32,568 bases of DNA, taken from assembly GCA_944387285.1 (NCBI GenBank), contig CALXEH010000027.1, positions 1 to 32,568 of the forward strand, in the 5' to 3' direction. The notes below the pieces were generated by a model. That model ran no database searches. It worked only from the letters and a program-made list of their open reading frames with translations, and was not told where the DNA came from. A program made the translations under genes and the position numbers. The DNA is from an uncultured Oscillospiraceae bacterium (GTDB lineage Bacteria; Bacillota; Clostridia; Oscillospirales; Oscillospiraceae). Shown here one piece after another: positions 25,620 to 32,568 of the stretch; positions within the stretch are counted from its first letter, which is position 1, and each line of letters starts with the position of its first letter.

Positions 25620-25840
25620 CACTTGTCCTCCAGCACCTTCTCCACCGAGAGCACCTTGCCCATCGCCAGCTCCTCGGGCACGAAGACGAAGCCGCATTTC
25701 GGGCAGACCGGCAGCTCCACCGGAAAGGCGTTGTCCAGGTATCCGAACACCGCGTTGGCCTTTACCAGCGGCACATCGCATTTGAGGCAGCGATAGCGCC
25801 CGCCGGGGTCAACGACGTAGTAGCTCTTGTCCTCCGCCAT
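25619..25840 (-). CDS. Small CxxC-CxxC redox/zinc-ribbon protein (DVU_1557 family)
   Basis: A 73-residue protein with two CxxC pairs, C18/C21 and C46/C49, set as in a zinc ribbon or rubredoxin-like knuckle (RCLKCD and VCPKCGF). No membrane segment. It begins 4 bases after the stop of the large Fe-S protein and overlaps the methyltransferase start. The first ATG in the frame gives the length typical of the family as I recall it. It could carry electrons between the Fe-S protein and its partners or serve as a scaffold; sequence alone does not decide. Confidence 0.85.
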   Translation of the reverse strand: MAEDKSYYVVDPGGRYRCLKCDVPLVKANAVFGYLDNAFPVELPVCPKCGFVFVPEELAMGKVLSVEKVLEDK

Positions 25841-25844
25841 GGCC

Positions 25845-28130
25845 CTACCTCGTCTCGACGGTCATCCTGTGGCTGTACGCGCTGTGGATGACATAGCCCT
25901 CGGCGTCCTCCGTAAATTTCACCCAGAAGGTGACGTTGCCCAGCCGGTAGCGCGAGATGCGCAGGCCGGTGTCCGCCTCGTAAATGGCCTCGCCGCCCTC
26001 GCGGTAGGCCTGCATGACGGTCTCGATGTCGCTCTCGAGCACCATGCGCTGCTCCATGAGCTCCTTCACCTCGGGGGTATACTCGATCTTGTAGCCTCTC
26101 GGGGCCATGTGTGTGTCCTCCTTCCAGATGTCGCGCAGCAGCCGCTGCTTAAGGGTCAAACGGTTTTTGCGTTTTTCAGAGATGCCGGGCGGGTCCCCGG
26201 CAGGGGATGCGTAGATAAGCTCCAATATGTGCGCGCTCTCCGCGCCCTGACGCGCGTAGCGGTCGCGGCAGCCCATGCAGTAGGTGAGCTGCAAGCCCTC
26301 GCAGCCCTCCAGCGCGGCCTTGGTGTAGTCCGCCGCGACTTCGGGCTTTGCGTAGCCCGCGAGACCGCCGTAGCCGCAGCAGGGCGACCTGTCGCCCGTG
26401 TACTCCGGCTCGCTCAGCTCGCAGCCGAGTTCGGAGACGAGCTTCCGTATCGCGGCCTGCGTCTCCGCGTCGCCCCTCGCGCCGCAGGCGTCGTGCAGCA
26501 CCGCCTCGCCGACCGCCCTCGGGGCACAGTCCGGCAGGCCGAGTTCGAGCAGCACGTCCCAGATGCCGGCGCACTCGCCGAGGCCCGCCTCGCGGAGCGT
26601 CTTCATGCAGCTCGGGCAGGCCGTGATGATCGTGGGATTGCCCAGCTTGTCGAGTTCGGCGCGAAGCTGAGCGCAGGTCTCGTCAAAGAGCTCCTCGCGC
26701 CCGGCCCAGTGCGATATGAGCCCGCAGCAGCCGAGCAGGATGCCCACGCCGCCCTCCAGCCGTGCGCGCAGGTCGGCGTACGCCCGGTGCACGGCCTCCG
26801 GCGCTATCGCCCCGGCCTGGCAGCCGGGGAAAAAGACATATTTGCAGTTCTCATATCCCGGCTCCGCGCGGCACAAAAAGGCCTCGGTATTCGAGAATAT
26901 CTGGTCGTACAGCGCAAATTCGTGCACGGCCAGGCTCATTTTGCCCGTGGCGACCATGTTCCGCCGCGCCGAGAGGCAAATCTCGGCCATGTCGTAGCCG
27001 TTCGGGCAGGTCACCGTACACTGGCCGCAGAGAGCGCAGGAATTGATGGCCCCGTTCATCATGTGGTCGCCCATGATGATGCCGACATTGTTGTAGATCT
27101 CCCGCGTCATGATGCGCGGGAACTTGTCGTAATGCCGCAGCCAGGCGCAGCCCTTGACGCACTCCTCGCAGCGGCACTGTATGCAGCGCCCTGCCTCGGC
27201 CGCGGCCTGTTCGGGCGTATAGCCCTCGCCCTCGGGCACGCTGCCGCCGGGCCGCGCCTCGGAGAGGTCGGTATACAGCCGGCTCTCGACGGGGCCCTCC
27301 TCGCCGCGCATGGTATCCGGCGCCATGCCCTGCGCGAGCCTGTCCGCCGAGACGCCCGCCCTCCTCGCGTCGTAGAAAGCGCCGATGACGCCGCCTTCCT
27401 CGCCCGTCCGGGCCAGCACTCCCTGCTCGCCGCAGTAGAGCGTGACAGGGTCGGGCTCAGCCGCCGGGCCGAGCAGCGCCAGCACCTCGCGCGAGACGCA
27501 GACGATGTCCGCGCCCGAGCCGCGCACGAGCTCCGCCGTCAGCTCCGAGCCGAATTTGAGCTTTATGTCCATGGCCCCGAGCCGCCCTGTTTCCGCCGCC
27601 CTGATATCCGCCGGGAGGAAGGGCGCGCATTTGTCGATGAGCTCCTCCGCCGAGCCCTCGGAAACATAGAACTTTGTCGGGTAGCTCTTGCCCGCGAGCT
27701 CGCCCGCGACGGCGAGGGTAAAAAGCTCCGCGCCGAAGACGGCGGCGGTCTTTTTCTTTTTGAACTTGAGCAGGCCCTTTCCCGTCCTTGCGGTCCCGTG
27801 CCGCATGGCGGCGCGCTCTATGGCCGGGATGTCCACAGCCTGCCCGCCCGGCACCTCGTTCAATCTGCACGCGGCCCGGCATGGGGCCTCACAGCCCGCG
27901 GCCAGGATGCCGGGGAAGGGCGCCGCGCGCTCTAGCATGGCCCGGGCCGCGGTCAGCTCGCCCGCCGCCGCATGGCCCGCCAGCTCGCGCGCATCCAGGC
28001 GCAGCGGGCAGGCCGCCGCGCAGAAAGCCGGCTGCTCGTGCACGCAGAGCGACTCGCGCGCGGCGAGCTCCTCCTTCGTATAGAGCTGTTTTGTGCGGTA
28101 TACCCTTGTCGAACGTTCGGTAAAGTCCAT
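25845..28130 (-). CDS. Fe-S dicluster / CCG-domain oxidoreductase (DVU_1558 family)
   Basis: A 761-residue electron-transfer protein. Its N-terminus (C29, C37, C41; C80, C84, C88) is the two-cluster fold of the GltD type. Next comes a region where an FAD/NAD domain would be expected, but its first glycine loop reads AVFGAELFTLAVAGEL and lacks GxGxxG. Then follow CIQCRCEECVKGC and CALCGQCTVTCPNG (two ferredoxin-like clusters), two CCG domains like those of heterodisulfide reductase (CCGLISHW; SPCCGYGG), and a C-terminal domain of about 85 residues after a basic linker. GAAGGAGG precedes the ATG. It probably passes electrons from the molybdenum hydroxylase to an unknown acceptor. Confidence 0.9.
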   Translation of the reverse strand: MDFTERSTRVYRTKQLYTKEELAARESLCVHEQPAFCAAACPLRLDARELAGHAAAGELTAARAMLERAAPFPGILAAGCEAPCRAACRLNEVPGGQAVDIPAIERAAMRHGTARTGKGLLKFKKKKTAAVFGAELFTLAVAGELAGKSYPTKFYVSEGSAEELIDKCAPFLPADIRAAETGRLGAMDIKLKFGSELTAELVRGSGADIVCVSREVLALLGPAAEPDPVTLYCGEQGVLARTGEEGGVIGAFYDARRAGVSADRLAQGMAPDTMRGEEGPVESRLYTDLSEARPGGSVPEGEGYTPEQAAAEAGRCIQCRCEECVKGCAWLRHYDKFPRIMTREIYNNVGIIMGDHMMNGAINSCALCGQCTVTCPNGYDMAEICLSARRNMVATGKMSLAVHEFALYDQIFSNTEAFLCRAEPGYENCKYVFFPGCQAGAIAPEAVHRAYADLRARLEGGVGILLGCCGLISHWAGREELFDETCAQLRAELDKLGNPTIITACPSCMKTLREAGLGECAGIWDVLLELGLPDCAPRAVGEAVLHDACGARGDAETQAAIRKLVSELGCELSEPEYTGDRSPCCGYGGLAGYAKPEVAADYTKAALEGCEGLQLTYCMGCRDRYARQGAESAHILELIYASPAGDPPGISEKRKNRLTLKQRLLRDIWKEDTHMAPRGYKIEYTPEVKELMEQRMVLESDIETVMQAYREGGEAIYEADTGLRISRYRLGNVTFWVKFTEDAEGYVIHSAYSHRMTVETR

Positions 28131-28144
28131 ATGCGCCCTCCTTC

Positions 28145-30016
28145 TCAGCGCGCCTCGTAAACGATGCGGGTGATGGTATATCCGTCCGCGCCGTCGATGT
28201 AAAAGCGCAGCGAGCAGCTGCCGTCGTCAATGAGGATGTAGTTTTCGCCGCCCTCGCCGAGGCATATCTCCTCCCTCGCGCCGTCCTCGCCGCCGTACTT
28301 GTACCAGAGCCCCTCCTGGGAGGAGCCGCTGCCGGGCGTCGAGCCGGTGAGGTCCGAATACGGGCTGCCCAGGCAGGCCCCGCGCAGGCTCGGCGCGAAA
28401 CGCGCGTCGCTGCTGTCTATGGATATGAGCCGGAGCACGTCGCCCTCGGCCTCGAATTTGAACAACGTCGTACCGTAGTCCCAGCGCTCGAGCCCGCTCT
28501 GCTCGCTGACGCCCAGCGGCTCGCCCAGAGCGCGCAGGGCGCTCTCACGGCTGGTCAGCGCCGCCACGGGCAGCTTCACCTCCCCGGGCATGACGGGCGT
28601 TTCGCGCAGCGTGTTGACGGCCTCGTTCCAGCGCACGCGGCGCAGGTCCAGCGTGAAGTAGCCCAGGTCGAGCCTCGCGCTGCCGCCCTCGGGCTCGAAA
28701 TCCGAGCCTGTGGCGGCGGGCAGCGTCCTCACGCAGCCCTCCGAGTGCTCCAGGCAGACAAAGGCGCAGAATACCCCGCCCTCGCCGCAGAGCACCAGCG
28801 CCTGCCCGCCCTCGCCGAACGGCTCAGAGAGCCAGTAACTCCTGACCTCAAAGCCCGGGTCGGGCAGTATCTCAGCGCCGCGCAGCTGCTGCATCCGGGC
28901 CGCGCGCAGCACCCAGGCCGCCTCGGCGTCCGTTATGGGCTCGTCCGGCCGGAAATTGCCCTCATCGTCCGCTGCCAGCCAGCCGTACTTCCAGGCGTAG
29001 TTCAGGTAACTGAACGCCGGGTGCGTTTCCGGCGTGTCCGGCGCCTCCAGCAGCTCGCCGTAGCACACGGGGAGCGACTCAAAGAGCAGCTTGTGCGCAA
29101 GCTCGGCAAATTCCGACCTCGTGACGGCCTCGTCGGGCCGGTATCCCTCCCCGTCGCAGCCGGAGACGAGGCCGTAGCCGGCAAGGTACGCAATGGCCTG
29201 CGCGGCCTCGGAGCCCGCATCCACATCCGTATATTCAAGCGGGTATCCCTCGCCCTTGTTTTCCGCCTCGAGCATATCGAAGGCGAGCAGGGCGAGCTGC
29301 GCGCGGCTCATGGACGCGCCGCCGCGCGACTCGAGCTCGAGCGCCGCATCCCGCATCCGGCCAGCGTCGAGCTCAGGCACGCAGGAGGGCGAGTCCACCG
29401 TGAAGCCCGCGTCCAGCGCGTCGGCCAGCAGCTTTGAGGTCTCGGTATAGTCCTCCCGGTCCGGGTCCTCCGCTATCATGTCCGAGCCGCCGATCTGCCC
29501 CACCTTCAGGTACAGGGCCGTCTCGCCCGCGGCGATGACAGTCTTGCCTATCGAGCTGCTCTGATACCAGTTGTCCGGGTCGAAGTAGGAGCTGCGCGGC
29601 GAGACCACGGCGATGGAGGTGAGAAAATGCGCGGCGCTGCCGTCCTCCGGGTAGTAGTAGAGCGTGAAGCTCTCGCCGCCGGCCTCAAAGCCGTTGATGC
29701 CCGGGACGACGCCGACGCGCCCCGATATCTCCTTCGGCACGGTGAAGCGGAAGCCCAGCTCCTCGCTCACGAACTCGTAGCCGCCCTCGGCGGGCCCGGC
29801 GACGGGGTTTTTCCAGTGGTCGGGGTCATATTCCGGCTCATCCGGCGCCTGCGTCGGCTCCGGCGCGGGCGTCGGCTCCGGCATCGGCTCGGGCGTAGGC
29901 GCCGCCGTGGGCACGGCCTCGACCTCCGGCGCGTGCGCAGAAACGGGCGGCGCGTCCACAGCCGCGCAGCCCGCGAGCAGCGCGAGCGCAAGCACGAGCG
30001 GTATCAGGCGCCTCAT
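28145..30016 (-). CDS. Secreted lipoprotein with SLH-like repeats
   Basis: The 623-residue protein starts with a lipoprotein signal (PLVLALALLAGC, lipid-modified C17), followed by a Pro/Glu-rich linker (about 30-62), a domain of about 150 residues with mixed strands, then SLH-like repeats (MSRAQLALLAFDML, ITDAEAAWVLRAA, YRPDEAVTRSEFAELAHKLL and NFRPDEPITD) and a C-terminal region of about 180 residues. SLH repeats bind cell-wall polymers, so it may bridge membrane and wall. AAAGGAGG precedes the ATG at 30016. It ends 14 bases before the Fe-S protein with no terminator, so it is transcribed with it. Its link to the redox genes is unclear. Confidence 0.88.
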   Translation of the reverse strand: MRRLIPLVLALALLAGCAAVDAPPVSAHAPEVEAVPTAAPTPEPMPEPTPAPEPTQAPDEPEYDPDHWKNPVAGPAEGGYEFVSEELGFRFTVPKEISGRVGVVPGINGFEAGGESFTLYYYPEDGSAAHFLTSIAVVSPRSSYFDPDNWYQSSSIGKTVIAAGETALYLKVGQIGGSDMIAEDPDREDYTETSKLLADALDAGFTVDSPSCVPELDAGRMRDAALELESRGGASMSRAQLALLAFDMLEAENKGEGYPLEYTDVDAGSEAAQAIAYLAGYGLVSGCDGEGYRPDEAVTRSEFAELAHKLLFESLPVCYGELLEAPDTPETHPAFSYLNYAWKYGWLAADDEGNFRPDEPITDAEAAWVLRAARMQQLRGAEILPDPGFEVRSYWLSEPFGEGGQALVLCGEGGVFCAFVCLEHSEGCVRTLPAATGSDFEPEGGSARLDLGYFTLDLRRVRWNEAVNTLRETPVMPGEVKLPVAALTSRESALRALGEPLGVSEQSGLERWDYGTTLFKFEAEGDVLRLISIDSSDARFAPSLRGACLGSPYSDLTGSTPGSGSSQEGLWYKYGGEDGAREEICLGEGGENYILIDDGSCSLRFYIDGADGYTITRIVYEAR

Positions 30017-30035
30017 ACCCGGAACCTCCTTTGTA

Positions 30036-30067
30036 AAAATGGGGAAGGCTTCCGCCTCCCCCATTTT
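30036..30067 (-). terminator. Intrinsic terminator after the molybdenum hydroxylase gene
   Basis: AAAATGGGGAAGGC (30036-30049) pairs with GCCTCCCCCATTTT (30054-30067), 14 positions with one mismatch. On the minus strand TTTTT follows, so it ends transcription from the hydroxylase gene, 30 bases past its stop. Confidence 0.85.
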
Positions 30068-30090
30068 ACCATGGTTTATCTCTTTGTAAA
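30063..30090 (-). promoter_or_regulatory. Candidate promoter inside the terminator, for the lipoprotein and downstream redox genes
   Basis: On the minus strand TTTACA (30090-30085) and TAAAAT (30068-30063) are 16 bp apart. Initiation near 30056 would leave out most of the 5' arm of the terminator hairpin, so such transcripts would escape termination while readthrough from the hydroxylase gene would not. Confidence 0.5.
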
Positions 30091-30096
30091 AGCCTC

Positions 30097-32568
30097 TTAT
30101 TTCACCTTCGCCAGGGCCTCGAGCACTACCTCGGGCAGGGCGGGCACGCGGGTGACGCGCGCGCCGGTGGCGTTGAAGATGGCGTTCAGGATGGCCGGGT
30201 GCGGGGCGTCCAGCGGGGCCTCGCCGCAGCCGGAGGCGCCGTAGGGGCCGTTCGGGCGCGGGTGGTTCTCCTGGTACACCAGCTCGATGTCGTCCGGGGC
30301 GTCGTTCGGGTACGGGATGCCGCACTTCATGAGGCTGGTGTGCTTCTTGAGGTCCTCGAAGTCCTCGGTCAGCGCCAGACCGATGCCCTGCACCAGGCCG
30401 CCGTAGAAGTTGCCGTCGACCGCCAGCTTGTTCAGGATGGTGCCGACGTCCGCGACCGCCGTGAACTTCTCGACCTTGACCTTGCCGGTCTCGGTGTTGA
30501 CCGCGACCTCGGGCAGGAAGATCGTGTACATGTAGGTCGGGAAGGGCTCGCCCTGGCTGGTGGCCTGATCGAGCGCCACGGAGGCGGTGTAGGTGTAGAT
30601 GCCGACGGCGTGGGTGTCGATGCCCTCGGCCTTCATCTCCTCATAGGTGCGGTAGGTGCCGTCTTCCTTCCGCATGGCCTTGAGCAGGTTCTCGCAGGCG
30701 ACGCGCGTGGCCGAGCCGGTCATGACCGTGGAGCGGCTGCCGCCCGCAGGGCCGGAGTTCGGGGTCAGCTTCGTGTCGCACAGCTCGAGCTTTATCATGT
30801 CCGGCGTGAAGCCCGCCTGACGCAGGGTCTCGTGGCCGGCGGTCAGCGTCGCTATGTCGGCGCCCTGGCCGTGATCCTCCCAGGAGTTGCGCAGCGTGAC
30901 CGTGCCGTCCGGGTTCAGGTCGGCCCAGCACTCGGAAGCGTCGGAGTTGTCAAGGCCGCAGCCGTAGACGCCCAGCGAAACGCCCACGCCGTATTTGATC
31001 TTGCCGTCGGACGCGGCGTTCTTCTCCGCCACGCGCTTCTTCGCCGCCTCGTAGTACGGCCGCGCCAGGTTGAAGAGGTCCTCCTCGCAGTAGACGTCCG
31101 GCTTGCAGCCGTTCGGCGTCCTGGAATCGTCGGCCTCCTTATAGCAGTTCTTCGCCCTGAACTCGAAGGGGTCCATGCCGAGCTTCGCGGCCATGATGTC
31201 CATGGCGATGTCGCTGCCCATGAAGGACTGCGGCGAGCCGTAGGCGCGGAAGGCGCTGCCCCAGGCGTGGTTCGTGAAGACCGTCGTGCTCTTGTTCCTG
31301 ATGGTCGGGATGTCGAAGCCCGCGCCGACGAACTGGCTCAGACGGTGGGTCAGCAGGTCGCCGAACTCGGAGTACGGGCCGTGGTCGATGTAGTTGTCGC
31401 CCCAGAGCGCCAGCACCTTGCCGTCGTTGTCCGCCGCGAGCTTGATGTGCATGAAGCCCGGGCTGCGCTTGCCGGTGTAGGTGATGGACTGGTACATGTT
31501 GAAGTTCAGCGAGACCGGCTTCTGGCATACCAGCGCCGCGACGCCCAGTATCGCCTCGTTTGTGGGCGAGAACTTGTAGCCGAAGGTGCCGCCCGCGTGG
31601 TTCTGGACGAGGCGCAGCTTATCCATCGTCACGCCGATGCCGTCGGCTATCATCGGCATGTGCAGGTGGATGCCGATGCTCTTGGAGTGGACGGTCAGCA
31701 TGCCGTCCTCGTCTATGTAGGCGTAGCCGTTGTCCGGCTCGAGGTACAGGTGCGGCTGCCTCGAGCAGTAGCTCTCGACCTCGATGACGTTCGGCGCGGA
31801 GTCGAAGTCGAAGTCGGGGCCCTTGATGCAGTTGGTCTCGTAGTAGGCGTTCGGGGTGCCGGGGTGGATCTCGATGGCGTCGGGCGCCAGGGCCTCGGGC
31901 ACGCTCATGTAGGCCGGCAGGACCTCGAGATCGACCTTGACCGCCTTCGCCGCCTCGCGCGCATGCGCCTCGGTGTCCGCCGCGACTATCGCTATCGCGT
32001 CGCCGTACTGGAAGACCTTCTCATCGCAGAGGATGGGGCGGTCCCAGCCGTCGCACTTGTTGTTGAGCGGCAGCATGACAAGGCCGTTTATCCTGTTCTT
32101 GCCGGGCACGTCCTTCGCCGTGATGACCTTGAAGACGCCGGGCATCTTCTCGGCCTCGGAGGTGTCGACGCCCTTGATGTTCGCGTGGGAGACCTCGGCC
32201 TGCACCAGGGCCAGGCGCAGGGTGCCCTCCGGCATGGTCAGGGCCTGGTCGGCGCCGAAGTCCCAGGTGCCGGTGACCTTCATCGCCGCGGACGGCCTGG
32301 CATAGGTCGTGCCGGTGATGACGTTCTCGGTGGGCTTGAAGAGCAGATCCTCCTTGCTCATCTCGCCGCGCATGACGGCCGCGGCGGCCATCGTCGCGTC
32401 GATGAGTGGCTTGTAGCCGGTGCAGCGGCAGAGGTTGCGGTTCTTGTTGAACCAGTCGCGAACCTCCTGCCTCGTCGGGTTCGGGTTCTGCTCGAGCAGC
32501 ACCTTCGCGCTGACGATGAAGCCCGGGCTGCAGAAGCCGCACTGGGCGCAGCCGTAGGCCATCCACGC
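30097..32568 (-). CDS. Molybdenum-containing aldehyde oxidoreductase, MOP type (5' end outside window)
   Basis: 823 residues are visible and about 90 at the N-terminus (the first [2Fe-2S] domain) lie beyond the right edge. The visible start is the second [2Fe-2S] domain, CAQCGFCSPGFIVSAK and LCRCTGYKPLIDA, followed by the large molybdopterin-binding part: SHANIKGVDTSEA, WDRPILCDEKVFQYGD, GGTFGYKFSPTNEA, WGSAFRAYGSPQS, WEDHGQGADI and TPNSGPAGGSR. These match the Desulfovibrio gigas MOP closely, from memory. The base glutamate is kept in GASGCGEAPL (E at 30220-30222). It hydroxylates an aldehyde to an acid; the natural substrate is unknown. No FAD domain is present, as in MOP, so electrons must leave through the Fe-S clusters, plausibly to the downstream Fe-S protein. 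Confidence 0.95.
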   Translation of the reverse strand, partial: AWMAYGCAQCGFCSPGFIVSAKVLLEQNPNPTRQEVRDWFNKNRNLCRCTGYKPLIDATMAAAAVMRGEMSKEDLLFKPTENVITGTTYARPSAAMKVTGTWDFGADQALTMPEGTLRLALVQAEVSHANIKGVDTSEAEKMPGVFKVITAKDVPGKNRINGLVMLPLNNKCDGWDRPILCDEKVFQYGDAIAIVAADTEAHAREAAKAVKVDLEVLPAYMSVPEALAPDAIEIHPGTPNAYYETNCIKGPDFDFDSAPNVIEVESYCSRQPHLYLEPDNGYAYIDEDGMLTVHSKSIGIHLHMPMIADGIGVTMDKLRLVQNHAGGTFGYKFSPTNEAILGVAALVCQKPVSLNFNMYQSITYTGKRSPGFMHIKLAADNDGKVLALWGDNYIDHGPYSEFGDLLTHRLSQFVGAGFDIPTIRNKSTTVFTNHAWGSAFRAYGSPQSFMGSDIAMDIMAAKLGMDPFEFRAKNCYKEADDSRTPNGCKPDVYCEEDLFNLARPYYEAAKKRVAEKNAASDGKIKYGVGVSLGVYGCGLDNSDASECWADLNPDGTVTLRNSWEDHGQGADIATLTAGHETLRQAGFTPDMIKLELCDTKLTPNSGPAGGSRSTVMTGSATRVACENLLKAMRKEDGTYRTYEEMKAEGIDTHAVGIYTYTASVALDQATSQGEPFPTYMYTIFLPEVAVNTETGKVKVEKFTAVADVGTILNKLAVDGNFYGGLVQGIGLALTEDFEDLKKHTSLMKCGIPYPNDAPDDIELVYQENHPRPNGPYGASGCGEAPLDAPHPAILNAIFNATGARVTRVPALPEVVLEALAKVK

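Noticed and set aside
25620..25781. A methyltransferase start at 25781
   Set aside because: The added region is the zinc-ribbon gene in another frame; the ATG at 25619 starts a normal methyltransferase domain.
23396..28130. In-frame TGA selenocysteine codons in the radical SAM or Fe-S genes
   Set aside because: The frames are open from start to normal stop with cysteines at the expected positions, so no selenocysteine needs to be assumed.
30017..30325. A longer lipoprotein starting at 30325
   Set aside because: The extension is antisense-frame reading of the end of the hydroxylase gene, and a clear lipoprotein signal starts at 30016.

Overview
The window comes from a GC-rich, spore-forming member of the Clostridia (Bacillota). 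Three things point there: the dipicolinate synthase pair dpaA/dpaB behind a sigma-K-type promoter, the hprK-murB-rapZ-yvcK-whiA block typical of Gram-positive bacteria, and a lipoprotein with SLH-like repeats. Promoters for several genes match the sigma-A consensus closely, with 17-bp spacers. Despite the high GC content, AUA (Ile) and AGG (Arg) codons are frequent. No transposase, integrase, CRISPR array or phage gene is visible.

Layout. 1-486: a tRNA-Ser(CGA) on the minus strand, preceded by a 48-bp duplicate of its 5' half and a strong promoter. 487-2556: a CLC-type anion transporter and an unidentified protein (+). 2570-4001: dpaB and dpaA (-), whose promoter region overlaps that of the divergent thyA-folA pair (4118-5451, +). 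5485-8036: two tandem CNNM/CorC-type membrane proteins (-). 8100-16235: a very tight minus-strand operon, hprK-murB-rapZ-yvcK-whiA-dnaE. 16412-20738: rpmB, thiamine pyrophosphokinase, a ribbon-helix-helix protein and clpB (+). 20781-21827: a ParB/Noc-family gene (-) preceded by a short RNA with its own promoter and intrinsic terminator. 21928-22140: a two-helix DUF378 membrane protein (+).

22197-32568 (-) holds the most unusual part. A molybdenum hydroxylase closely resembling the Desulfovibrio aldehyde oxidoreductase MOP runs off the right edge. It is followed by an SLH-type lipoprotein, then a run of coupled genes: a multi-cluster Fe-S/CCG-domain oxidoreductase, a small zinc-ribbon-like redox protein, a class I methyltransferase, a C_GCAxxG_C_C-type protein, a radical SAM enzyme with four extra cysteine motifs, and an AMP-forming CoA-ligase-like protein. 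The last five overlap by 1-4 bases. From memory, the same set sits next to the aldehyde oxidoreductase in Desulfovibrio vulgaris (families named after DVU_1553 to DVU_1558; TrsS/TrsM for the radical SAM enzyme and methyltransferase). I know of no established function for it. An aldehyde-oxidising enzyme, an electron-transfer protein, a CoA ligase and a radical SAM/methyltransferase pair together suggest either one oxidation-to-thioester pathway or a dedicated modification and maturation system for the hydroxylase.

Almost all of the window is coding. The only non-coding stretches above 300 bases are 93-486 (tRNA duplication, palindrome, promoters) and 21591-21927 (the short RNA and its signals).
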